Shown: positions 54,958 to 63,368 of the stretch, one piece after another | How the letters are laid out: each line of letters opens with the position of its first letter | How positions within the stretch are numbered: position 1 is the first letter of the stretch | NCBI RefSeq assembly: GCF_030512175.1 | Contig: NZ_JAULBL010000002.1 | Span: 1,920,149 to 1,984,148 of the forward strand | Reading direction: 5' to 3' | DNA length: 64,000 bases | Source of the DNA: Paeniglutamicibacter sulfureus | Lineage (GTDB): Bacteria > Actinomycetota > Actinomycetes > Actinomycetales > Micrococcaceae | Translations under genes and position numbers: made by a program | Notes under the pieces: model-generated | Database searches by the model: none | Seen by the model: only the letters and a program-made list of their open reading frames with translations | What the model was told of the DNA's origin: nothing

Positions 54958-55169
54958 GGTTCAACGGTACCCCCGGGCCGCGGCATCAACACATGAACTG
55001 GAGTTGCAGTTCGCTGTGGGCACATCGGAAAACACTGTGAAGTCCTCGGTGGTCCGGCGCCGACGACGCCCGGTCCTGCAAGGGGCTTGTAGGCTGGAGG
55101 ATGCCACGTCGCAAGGTGCACACCCCCCCTGCGCCGCGAGCGCGAACACGAGCAATGAAAGAGGGAGTC

Positions 55170-56342
55170 GTGCCAGCAGTGCATGAAGGACCAGGACCGG
55201 AGCACGGCCGGCACACCGACGTGGCCCCGGCAGCACACCCGGACCCGGACGGCGCCGACCACCGGCCGCTGACCCACCGCTGGCCGGCAACCGATCCCGG
55301 CCAGGGCCTGCTGCGCCACAAGCGCGCGGGGGCCGGCTGGCTCGCCATGGTGATCATCGCGGCGGCCACGCTGCTGCCCACTCACTTCGTGGTCGAATCC
55401 GCGGGTCCGGCGCTGAACACCATCGGCAGCGTGGAGGGCACCAGGCTGCTCGACATCAGCGGGGCCACGACCTACCCCACCTCCGGGCAATTGGACATGA
55501 CCACTGTGTACGTCCAGGGCGGGGGGCAACAGCGGTTGCCGTTCTTCAGCGTGCTGTGGGGCTGGATCAACCCGGACGAGGACGTGGTGCCCGAGGAGAC
55601 AGTGCTGCCGCGCGGCACCACCACGACCGAGCAGAGCGAACAAAACACCCTGATGATGGACGATTCGCAGCAGCTCTCCACCGCCGCGGCCCTGCACGAG
55701 CTGGAGATCCCCTACTCCAGCCACCTGGGCGTGGTCGGGTTCGCCACCGAGCGGAATTCCGGTGCCCTGAAGGTCTCGGACCGGCTCGAGACCATCAACG
55801 GCCAGGAAATCACCGACCTTGAATCGCTGAAGAAACAGCTCGACGCGGCGGGGGAGTCGCCCAGCAGGTTGGGCATCACCCGCGACGGCAAGCCGATGAC
55901 GGTCACGGTGGGCACCGACGCCGGACCGGCGGGCCAGCGGCAGCTGGGGATCTTGCTCTCGGGCAGCTTCGATTTCCCGCTGGAGGTGAAGTTCGGGCTG
56001 GAAAACGTCGGCGGTCCCAGTGCCGGCATGATGTTCGCCCTGGCGATCGTGGACCAGCTGACCGAAGGTGAAATGACCGGGGGCAAGCACTTTGCCGGCA
56101 CCGGCGCCATCACCGCCGAAGGAATGGTCGAACCCATCGGCGGGATCGCGCAAAAGCTCGTCGGCGCCAAGGACCAGGGGGCCGAGTACTTCCTGGCCCC
56201 GGCGGAGAACTGTGCCGATGTCGCAGGCCGGGTCCCCGACGGGCTCGATGTCATCAAGGTAGCCACCCTTGCCGAGGCCCGGGCGGCCGTGGAGGGGATC
56301 GCCGCGGGCCAGGACCCCGCCGCGTTCCCTTCCTGCGGATAA
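55170..56342 (+). CDS. PDZ domain-containing S16-type (Lon-like) protease
   Basis: About 390 residues. An N-terminal membrane anchor (GWLAMVIIAAATLLPTHFVV) is followed by a conserved GPALNTIGSVEGTRLLDISG and YPTSGQLDMTTVYV stretch, a PDZ domain (about 170-260) and a Lon-type catalytic domain with the Ser in ENVGGPSAGMMFALAIVD and the Lys in AQKLVGAKDQGAEYF. It is predicted to be a Ser-Lys protease facing outward, like Rv3194c. GTG 55170 is chosen since GAGG lies 5 nt before it; ATG 55101 and 55155 have poor spacing. Confidence 0.88.
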   Translation: MPAVHEGPGPEHGRHTDVAPAAHPDPDGADHRPLTHRWPATDPGQGLLRHKRAGAGWLAMVIIAAATLLPTHFVVESAGPALNTIGSVEGTRLLDISGATTYPTSGQLDMTTVYVQGGGQQRLPFFSVLWGWINPDEDVVPEETVLPRGTTTTEQSEQNTLMMDDSQQLSTAAALHELEIPYSSHLGVVGFATERNSGALKVSDRLETINGQEITDLESLKKQLDAAGESPSRLGITRDGKPMTVTVGTDAGPAGQRQLGILLSGSFDFPLEVKFGLENVGGPSAGMMFALAIVDQLTEGEMTGGKHFAGTGAITAEGMVEPIGGIAQKLVGAKDQGAEYFLAPAENCADVAGRVPDGLDVIKVATLAEARAAVEGIAAGQDPAAFPSCG

Positions 56343-56518
56343 TCGGCACCCGGGCCCGCGGCTGCGATGCGCCTCGGTGCGGGTCACAATCACCTCACAT
56401 TTCCGCGACATCATCCTTAGGGGTGCTTCGCCGGGCGCCGATGCAAGGCAGAATGGGAACAAAGACACATTTCAGGCGCGTTTCCCGCGCGCCGAACGTT
56501 CCAATGGTGAGGTAAAAA

Positions 56519-59500
56519 TTGAGTTTTGGCACTGGCAGTCCCTTTGAGGGCCCCCCGCGGGGCCCCGAAGGACGACCCGACCCGCAGCCCCGTCAGCGAC
56601 GCCCATCCCCGCTGATGCCCACGATCATCGTCATCGGTATCCTTGTTGCCGTTTTCGTGTTCGTCTCCAGCGTCTACGCGGATGTGCTCTGGTACAACCA
56701 GCTCGGCTTCGAGCGCGTGTTCTGGACCGAGTACCTGTCCAAGGCCGCGATCTTCATCGTGGCATTCCTGCTCATGGCCTTCGCGATCTGGATCTCCCTG
56801 CGCCTGGCCTACCGTTCGCGGCCGGTCTACGCGCCGGACGGGCAGCGCCAGGACGCGATGTCCAAGTACCAGTCGCAGCTTGAGCCCATGCGCCGCCTGC
56901 TGATGATCGGTGTCCCGGTCGTCATCGGCGTCTTCGCCGCCACCGCGGTGACCTCGCAGTGGCAAGAGGTGCTGCTCTTCTTCAACCAGGTCGACTTCAA
57001 CGAGGCCGACCCGCAGTTCGGCATGGACCTGTCGTTCTACATGTTCTCGCTGCCGTTCATCGGCCTGCTCAACGGGTACCTGATCTCGGTCGTGCTCATT
57101 GCCGGGATCGCCGGCCTGCTCACCCACTACCTCTACGGCGGAATCCGCGTTGAGGAGCGCGGCGGCATTGTCATCGGCAAGCCCGCACGCATCCACATTG
57201 CCGTCTTCGCCGTCGGCTTCCTGCTGCTGCAGGCAGTGAACTTCTGGGTCGACCGCTACTCCACGCTGCTCTCGCAAAACGGCCGCGTTGCCGGTGCCCT
57301 GTACACCGATGTGCATGCCGTCATCCCGACCAAGACCATCCTGGCCATCGCCGCGGTGCTGGTGGCGATCACCTTCATCGTCGCTGCCATCATGGGCCGC
57401 TGGCGCCTGCCGATCATCGGCACCGCCATGTTGCTGGTGACGGTCATCATCGCCGGCGGCATCTACCCGTTCATCGTTCAGCAGTACCAGGTCATTCCCT
57501 CGGAAAAGACGCTGGAACGCGAGTTCATCCAAAAGAACATCGACATGACGCGCAAGGCCTACGGGCTGGACTCGGTGGACGAAACCGACTACGACGTCGA
57601 GTTGAACCCGCAGAAGAACGCCTTGGCCCAGGACCGGGCCACCACCACCAACATCCGCCTGCTGGACCCGAACCTGGTCTCGGCCGCGTTCGACCAGCTC
57701 CAGCAGTTCCGTACCTACTACAAGTTCACCCCGACGCTGAACGTGGACAGGTACGAAATCGACGGCACCGTCGAGGACACCGTGATCGGCGTGCGCGAAG
57801 TGAACGTCGACCCGACCGACACCTGGGTCAACCAGCACATCACCTACACCCACGGCTACGGCCTGGTGGCAGCCTTCGGCAACCGCGTTGCCGCCGGCGG
57901 GCGCCCGGACTTCATGCTCTCCGGCATCCCCACCCAGGGCGTGCTGGCCAGCGACGAGACCTACGAGCCGCGGATCTACTTCGGCGAGATGTCCCCTGAC
58001 TACTCGATCGTCGGGGGACCCGACGACTGGGAACCGCGCGAGCTTGACCGGCCGGCCTCCGGCTCGGGCAGCCAGGACACCCGCAACACCTTTGACGGCG
58101 ACGGTGGACCGGCGGTCGGAAACTTCTTCAACCGCCTGGTCTACTCGCTGAAGTTCGCCTCGACCGACCTGTTGCTCTCCGACGCGATCAACTCGGACTC
58201 CCAGATCCTCTACGACCGCAACCCGAAGCAGCGCGTGGAGAAGGTCGCCCCGTACCTGACCGTGGACTCCAACGCCTACCCGGCGATCGTCGACGGGCGG
58301 GTGCAGTGGATCGTCGATGCCTACACCACTTCGAAGAACTACCCGTACTCCAAGCAGCAGGCACTGGATTCGGCGGTCACCGACTCGTTGACCGGCGGCA
58401 CCCGTGCGGTGTCCCAGACCGGGCAGATCAACTACATCCGCAACTCGGTCAAGGCCACTGTCGACGCCTACGACGGCTCGGTCACGCTGTACGCCTGGGA
58501 GCCGGAAGAGCCACTGCTGCAGGCATGGCAGAAGGTCTTCCCGACGAACATCAAGTCCTACAAGGACATGTCCGCCGAGCTGATGAGCCACGTGCGCTAC
58601 CCCGAGGACCTGTTCAAGGTGCAGCGCGAACTGCTCGCCACCTACCACGTGACTGATCCGGGGGGCTTCTACGACGCCAACGATGCCTGGTCGGTCCCTT
58701 CCGATCCGACGCAGTCCAACGCCAGCATCAAGCAGCCCCCGTACTACCTGTCGCTGCGGATGCCGGGACAGGACAAGGAAGCCTTCTCGTTGACGTCGAC
58801 CTTCATCCCGCAGACCGCCTCCGGGGGACAGCAGCGCAACGTGCTCTTCGGCTTCCTGTCCGCGGAAGCCGATGCCGGCACCGAGGCGGGAGTAAAGGCC
58901 GAGGGCTACGGCAAGCTTCGGTTGCTTGCCATTCCGCGCGAGCTCTCCGTGCCCGGCCCCGGCCAGGCACAGCAGAACTTCGACTCCAACGCCACCGTGT
59001 CGCAGGCGCTCAACCTGCTGCGCCAGGGCGCCTCGGAAGTCAAGAACGGCAACCTGCTCTCGCTGCCGGTTGGCGGCGGCATCCTTTACGTCCAGCCGGT
59101 CTACGTGCAGTCCTCCGGGCAGACTTCCTACCCGACATTGCGCAAGGTACTGGTTGCCTTCGGCGACAGGGTCGGATTCGCGGACACCCTTGGCGAGGCA
59201 CTTGACCAGGTGTTCGAGGGAACCTCGGGCGCCGTCACCAGCGAAAACGGTGATGGTGAAGGCAACGGCGAGGAACCCGGAACTCCTCCGGCGACCCAGA
59301 CCGCCGAGCAGCAGCTCAGCGCGGCACTGCAGGCCGCCAACGCTGCCATCACCGCCGGCCAGGCCGCGCTTGCCGAGGGTGACTTCGCCAAGTACGGCGA
59401 GGAGCAGGCCAAGCTGCAGGATGCGCTCGAGCGCGCCACCGAGGCACAGGATGCACTGACAGGTGCCGCGGCACCGACGGATGCACCCGCTACCGATGCA

Positions 59501-59542
59501 CCCGCTCCCGAGGCCCCGGCCTCAGAGACCCCCGCGCCGTAA
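56519..59542 (+). CDS. UPF0182 family membrane protein
   Basis: 1007 residues. About seven membrane helices lie in the first 330 residues (LMPTIIVIGILVAVFVFVSS and others). A large outside domain follows to about 890 with the family's conserved stretches (LNPQKNALAQDRATTTNIRL, EIDGTVEDTVIGVREVN, HGYGLVAAFGN, YNYP-type YPYSKQQALDSAVTDSLTGG). The last 120 residues are acidic, then Ala/Pro-rich. It matches Rv3193c in family and place. Function is unknown. TTG 56519 is used, with GAGG 8 nt upstream. Confidence 0.93.
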   Translation: MSFGTGSPFEGPPRGPEGRPDPQPRQRRPSPLMPTIIVIGILVAVFVFVSSVYADVLWYNQLGFERVFWTEYLSKAAIFIVAFLLMAFAIWISLRLAYRSRPVYAPDGQRQDAMSKYQSQLEPMRRLLMIGVPVVIGVFAATAVTSQWQEVLLFFNQVDFNEADPQFGMDLSFYMFSLPFIGLLNGYLISVVLIAGIAGLLTHYLYGGIRVEERGGIVIGKPARIHIAVFAVGFLLLQAVNFWVDRYSTLLSQNGRVAGALYTDVHAVIPTKTILAIAAVLVAITFIVAAIMGRWRLPIIGTAMLLVTVIIAGGIYPFIVQQYQVIPSEKTLEREFIQKNIDMTRKAYGLDSVDETDYDVELNPQKNALAQDRATTTNIRLLDPNLVSAAFDQLQQFRTYYKFTPTLNVDRYEIDGTVEDTVIGVREVNVDPTDTWVNQHITYTHGYGLVAAFGNRVAAGGRPDFMLSGIPTQGVLASDETYEPRIYFGEMSPDYSIVGGPDDWEPRELDRPASGSGSQDTRNTFDGDGGPAVGNFFNRLVYSLKFASTDLLLSDAINSDSQILYDRNPKQRVEKVAPYLTVDSNAYPAIVDGRVQWIVDAYTTSKNYPYSKQQALDSAVTDSLTGGTRAVSQTGQINYIRNSVKATVDAYDGSVTLYAWEPEEPLLQAWQKVFPTNIKSYKDMSAELMSHVRYPEDLFKVQRELLATYHVTDPGGFYDANDAWSVPSDPTQSNASIKQPPYYLSLRMPGQDKEAFSLTSTFIPQTASGGQQRNVLFGFLSAEADAGTEAGVKAEGYGKLRLLAIPRELSVPGPGQAQQNFDSNATVSQALNLLRQGASEVKNGNLLSLPVGGGILYVQPVYVQSSGQTSYPTLRKVLVAFGDRVGFADTLGEALDQVFEGTSGAVTSENGDGEGNGEEPGTPPATQTAEQQLSAALQAANAAITAGQAALAEGDFAKYGEEQAKLQDALERATEAQDALTGAAAPTDAPATDAPAPEAPASETPAP

Positions 59543-59652
59543 GGCGAAGGGATCTATCCGCATCAAGGTGTCGCCTTGCCACGTATGTGAGCAGGGCGAC
59601 ACCTCCAGGATTTGCTTACTGTTCACCCAATCGGCGATGATTGTTATATCGC

Positions 59653-59726
<74 letters not shown>

Positions 59727-59732
59727 CGAATG

Positions 59733-59768
59733 AAGGACCCCGACCAGGGAAACCCGGTCGGGGTCCTT
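59733..59768 (+). terminator. terminator after tRNA-fMet copy 1
   Basis: A 13-bp stem AAGGACCCCGACC (59733-59745) with GGTCGGGGTCCTT (59756-59768), followed by TACTCTTT. It starts 7 nt after the tRNA. Confidence 0.9.
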
Positions 59769-59949
59769 TACTCTTTCCTGATGGGTGTCGCTGGTGGAAG
59801 TTAATTTCATTGAAGTTGTTCCCCGATGCAGAAAAACGTTCCTGCGTCGCTGGCGTGGGTCGAACATGCTGACTGGAATGTCAACCATCGACGAATCCAC
59901 GGCTCGATTAGGCGTGAGGGGAGCGCGCTGGTATCGTTGTATTTACCGA

Positions 59950-60023
<74 letters not shown>

Positions 60024-60028
60024 CAAAG

Positions 60029-60067
60029 AAACGATCCGTGGTCCTGATTCAGGACCACGGATCGTTT
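60029..60067 (+). terminator. terminator after tRNA-fMet copy 2
   Basis: A perfect 18-bp stem (60029-60046 with 60050-60067) with a 3-nt loop; TTT at the end of the right arm and GGTTT follow. Confidence 0.88.
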
Positions 60068-60620
60068 GGTTTAACAGCAAGTGCCGAAGCCCCGCGGACA
60101 CACTGGCCTGTCGGTCCGAAGCAGGTGTTCTAGCTGAATGACCAGGCAGTCAGTTATTCGTCGCTGAGGGTTGAAGTTTCCTCGAAGTGATGGCCGGGGT
60201 GCGATGCTTCCGAAGTAGCGAATTCGAGTCTACGGCTCGCCTGTGAGGGTCGCCCGCCAGCAAAGAGAACGCCGGGCAATCGTGCTTCCCGATTCATTTG
60301 CATGACGAGACGGAACACTAGTGGTCGTGACTCTCTGCAAGCGGTCCGACTTGCGCCCCTTGAGCCGGATATGAACGGCGTTTGTGTCTGATGATACGAA
60401 CTCAGGGCGCCTCTCGGGCCCCTCCCCGAGGTTCATTCGTTGTTTCCGGGCCGTGTTCCGGCGATCACATCTTGGGTCTGGTCGACGATTTGTATTTATT
60501 GGAAATGCAGTCTGACATGGCGTTTTGCCTTCCCGTCGGTCCGACGCAATAGACTTGGCTGGTAAATGGTCAGCTCGGCGTAAGTCGGGCTTTGTCGAGT
60601 CCATCTGAGGTAGGGCCAAC
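60068..60620. other. 553-base stretch without a supported gene
   Basis: No gene, tRNA or repeat was found. A long minus-strand frame crosses it but is antisense to the repeat-rich gene and has no family match or start signal. The promoter of the gene at 60621 is expected here but I could not place it with confidence. Confidence 0.4.
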
Positions 60621-62345
60621 ATGCCGGAGCAGCCAACGTCGAAAAACGGTGTGCCAGCGAAGAACACCGTCCCAGTTGACGTCGTGAGCGATGCGATCGG
60701 TGGGACGCCCGGGGCCGCAAAGGAAGCGGTAGCCGCTTCGCCAAGCTCCCTTGCACGTTCTCCCAAGCCCGGACCGCCCAAGAAAAACCAAGTCACGCCC
60801 GACAACGTGCAAAAAGTTTCCAAGGGCAAGCCCGGCGGAAAAAATAACTCCAAATCTGGAGCAGGAATAGACGGGCCTTCCCCGCGATTTGTGGCGAGCC
60901 CTGCCAAGCCCGTCGTTGACTCAATTAGCAAGACCAAGTCCGCCGTTGCAGTACCTGCTCCGGGTCCGGCGAGGACGGTGGCTTCGGCCAAGTCCGCCGG
61001 TGCCGTGCCTGCTCCGGGTCCGGCAAAGACGGTGGCTTCGGCCAAGTCCGCCGGTGCCGTACCTGTTCCGGGTCCGGCGAGGACGGTGGCTTCGGCCAAG
61101 TCCACTGGTGCCGTACCCGCTCCGGGCCCGGCCAAGCCGGTTTCGCCCGCTGCTCGGCAATCCGTTTCATCAACGGCCAAAACCCCGAATTCGTCTTCCG
61201 CGAAGCCCGGCGTCCGGCAGGTTCCCACCAAAGCCGTGGCGGGCGAGAAGAAGCCCTTCGTTGCTGCTGGCCCGGTCAAGAAGACGCCCGTTGGATCTCC
61301 GGCGCTTGCCAATCGACCTGACGCTCCGAACGAACCAAAGAAGAATGAGGTTGCCGGGCCCCTAAAGCCCGGGACGTCTCCTGCCGCGACATCCGGCACT
61401 CTCCCGATTGCCAAGCCCGCACAAGCAGCACAGGACGCTGGAAAAGCCACGGCACGGGATTCCTCGGTGGGCAACCGGCCCGCCGTCTCCCTTGAGGGTG
61501 CTAAATTGACCAGCGCTCCGGTGAAAACGGTTGGCGCGCCGACGGCCAAGCCTGGCGTTGTGGCCAAGGAAAAGAACACCGAAACAGCAAACGAAGCGTT
61601 AAACCAACCAGAATTCGAAATAGCGGCCCGCACGGTCTCTAAATCCACAAAATCTGGAAGCGCATCTCCCGCGGCACCCGAGGCCGGTGGAAGCAACCCG
61701 GAATTCCCAGGTGCCAGGCCGGACTCGACAGCACCCGCCACCTCGGATACCTCGAAAACGGCCAAGACGACAACTGCCGATGAGGCGGTTATTGAAGCAG
61801 CCGGTGCCGAGGAACCGACGAACCGCGAGCCGGCCGCCGAGCGCGATGAGTCGAATTCGTGGCCCGCCGAGGTCAACGAGAACGTTGGACCAGCCGACTC
61901 GTCGAGGCCAGCAGAAGAGTCCACGATTTCCGATGCGGATGCAGGCCAGGACCGTGCCGGAGCCGGCGGCGGCATCATGATGGCGCTGATGATCGTTTCG
62001 TTCATCCTGGAAGTCGCGCTATTGGGCGCACTGGGCATCTGGGCCATGACGATGCTGCCCTTCAGCCCCCTCGTGGCCGTCATCATCGCAGTGCTGCCCG
62101 TATTCATTTTCTGGGCACTCTTCATGTCGCCAAAGGCAAACTTGCGATTGCCACAGCCATACCACGCGGTAGTGGCCCACCTGCTCTTTGCCACGGGTGC
62201 CGGATTGCTCGCCATTGCCGGTCAGCCGGTGCTGGCCGTGTGCATGGGTGTACTGACGGCTATCAGCCTGGCATTGACGGTGGCTGTCCGGGGCCAGAAC
62301 GTGGAGAGTCGCAAGAAGGCTACCGGCCGCCGCGCTGCGCGCTAA
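60621..62345 (+). CDS. repeat-rich protein with C-terminal YrdB (DUF2568) membrane domain
   Basis: 574 residues. Residues 1-450 are low complexity, rich in Ala, Pro, Lys, Ser and Thr, basic at first and acidic near 390-440; they include four near-identical 18-residue repeats (TVASAKSAGAVPAPGPAR type, about residues 105-170). Residues about 452-560 form four membrane helices that resemble DUF2568/YrdB: MMALMIVSFILEVALLGALG, WALFMSPKANLRLPQPYHAV, HLLFATGAGLLAIAG. A usual YrdB protein has only this 110-residue part. ATG 60621 has GAGGTAGGG upstream. The function is unknown; the tail could act as a wall-spanning or cytoplasmic linker depending on topology. Confidence 0.8.
   Translation: MPEQPTSKNGVPAKNTVPVDVVSDAIGGTPGAAKEAVAASPSSLARSPKPGPPKKNQVTPDNVQKVSKGKPGGKNNSKSGAGIDGPSPRFVASPAKPVVDSISKTKSAVAVPAPGPARTVASAKSAGAVPAPGPAKTVASAKSAGAVPVPGPARTVASAKSTGAVPAPGPAKPVSPAARQSVSSTAKTPNSSSAKPGVRQVPTKAVAGEKKPFVAAGPVKKTPVGSPALANRPDAPNEPKKNEVAGPLKPGTSPAATSGTLPIAKPAQAAQDAGKATARDSSVGNRPAVSLEGAKLTSAPVKTVGAPTAKPGVVAKEKNTETANEALNQPEFEIAARTVSKSTKSGSASPAAPEAGGSNPEFPGARPDSTAPATSDTSKTAKTTTADEAVIEAAGAEEPTNREPAAERDESNSWPAEVNENVGPADSSRPAEESTISDADAGQDRAGAGGGIMMALMIVSFILEVALLGALGIWAMTMLPFSPLVAVIIAVLPVFIFWALFMSPKANLRLPQPYHAVVAHLLFATGAGLLAIAGQPVLAVCMGVLTAISLALTVAVRGQNVESRKKATGRRAAR
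60933..61132 (+). repeat. 54-bp tandem repeat inside the YrdB-like gene
   Basis: Units beginning GTACCTGCTCCGGGTCCGGC recur at 60951, 61005, 61059 and 61113, exactly 54 bases apart, with a partial unit before the first. Each encodes 18 residues. Copies differ at a few bases, so length change by slippage is possible. Confidence 0.93.
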
Positions 62346-62404
62346 TGTGTGTGGCTCCGGCTAGGACCTCCGCGGAGAGTCCCGGTAGGGTTGCACAGTG
62401 GGGT

Positions 62405-62845
62405 TCAGGGCAGCAACGTCGCCGCGAGTCCTCCGAACACACCGGCTGCAAGCCCGGCACCGAAGGTCAGGCCCAGGTAGGAGACGGCCATGGCGCGGTT
62501 GCCAGAGCGCCACAACGACACCGCGGCCACCATGAAGGTGCTCATGGTGCTCAAGCCGCCGCCAATGCCCAGGATCAATGCCATGACCAGTAAGCCCGGT
62601 ACCCAGGACAGGCTGCCCGCGGCCCAGTCAACCCCGTGGTTGTTCGCCCAGGAAGACGCGGCACCCACCAGGAAACATGCTGCGGTGTTTGCGGCCAAGA
62701 TGCCCAGTGGGAAGATCCCGCCGCCGGACCCGGCCCTGCGATGCTGGGCGCCGGAGACGGAAATGTCCAGTACGTAGCGACCCAGGGCACCGATGGCGCC
62801 AGCCAGCGCAATGACCAGGAATCCGCCCATGCCCCATGAGCTCAT
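62405..62845 (-). CDS. crcB: CrcB/Fluc fluoride channel subunit (second gene of the pair)
   Basis: 146 residues, four membrane helices. Family marks: LAGAIGALGRYVLD in helix 1, LGILAANTAACFLVG with the pore Asn in helix 2, and GIGGGLSTMSTFMVA in helix 3. The last matches the Fluc motif GxxGGxTTFSTF but has Met in place of the first Phe. Two such subunits form an antiparallel dimer that exports fluoride. ATG 62845 overlaps the stop of the other crcB (ATGA). Confidence 0.9.
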   Translation of the reverse strand: MSSWGMGGFLVIALAGAIGALGRYVLDISVSGAQHRRAGSGGGIFPLGILAANTAACFLVGAASSWANNHGVDWAAGSLSWVPGLLVMALILGIGGGLSTMSTFMVAAVSLWRSGNRAMAVSYLGLTFGAGLAAGVFGGLAATLLP

Positions 62846-63345
62846 GGTGCACCCCCGCAGTCCTGATCCGCGTCGGGTGGCGATGCCTGAACCGCCTGTG
62901 CCGACTTTTGGCGGGCAACCAGGGCGCGCTCGACCCACCACATCGATGCCCATGCGGCAGCAGCACAGAGTGCCAGGGATGCGACCAGATCCAGCGCGGC
63001 CCGGGCCGGGGTGGAACCCAGCGCAAAAAGGACCAGCGCCGAAAAGGTGGTGAAGGCCCCAAGGAATCCGGTGCCGACCCCAGCGCGCAGCCAACCTGGA
63101 GCGCGGCGGGTGATCTGCCAGTAACTGGTCAGCGCAGCCAAGGCAGCGGTGCCGGCGACGTTGATGGCCAAGGTAGTGGCCGGGAAGCCCGGGGCATCAG
63201 GGAACCAGAGTCCAAGCCCCACGCGCAGGGCTGCACCGCAGAAACCGCCCACGGCCACGGCAACCAGGTTTACTCCGTGGGCGCGCGACGTCGACTCGGC
63301 TGGCCTTGTGGTGCCCACGCCGGTTGGTCCGTTCGGTGCGCCCAC
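62842..63345 (-). CDS. crcB: CrcB/Fluc fluoride channel subunit (first gene of the pair)
   Basis: About 167 residues. Helix 1 VAVGGFCGAALRVGLG, helix 2 TLAINVAGTAALAALTSYWQ with the pore Asn, helix 3 TGFLGAFTTFSALVLFAL, helix 4 to about residue 135, then a polar tail. The Fluc motif TTFSTF reads TTFSAL here, so the second Phe is Leu. GTG 63345 (VGAPNGPTGVG) has GGAACGGG upstream and gives a 30-residue N-terminal extension. It overlaps the next crcB by 4 bases and follows the mntR-like gene by 23 nt. No fluoride riboswitch was seen. Confidence 0.88.
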   Translation of the reverse strand: MGAPNGPTGVGTTRPAESTSRAHGVNLVAVAVGGFCGAALRVGLGLWFPDAPGFPATTLAINVAGTAALAALTSYWQITRRAPGWLRAGVGTGFLGAFTTFSALVLFALGSTPARAALDLVASLALCAAAAWASMWWVERALVARQKSAQAVQASPPDADQDCGGAP

Positions 63346-63368
63346 GTCAGGTTCCCGTTCCTCGGCGG

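Noticed and set aside
60230-62215. 661-codon open frame on the minus strand
   Set aside because: It is antisense to the repeat-rich YrdB-like gene, has no family match or ribosome binding site, and its Gly/Ala-rich repeats mirror the tandem repeat of the plus strand. GC-rich codon bias explains the open frame.
63346-63368. Fluoride riboswitch before the crcB pair
   Set aside because: Only 23 bases separate mntR and crcB, too short for the riboswitch.
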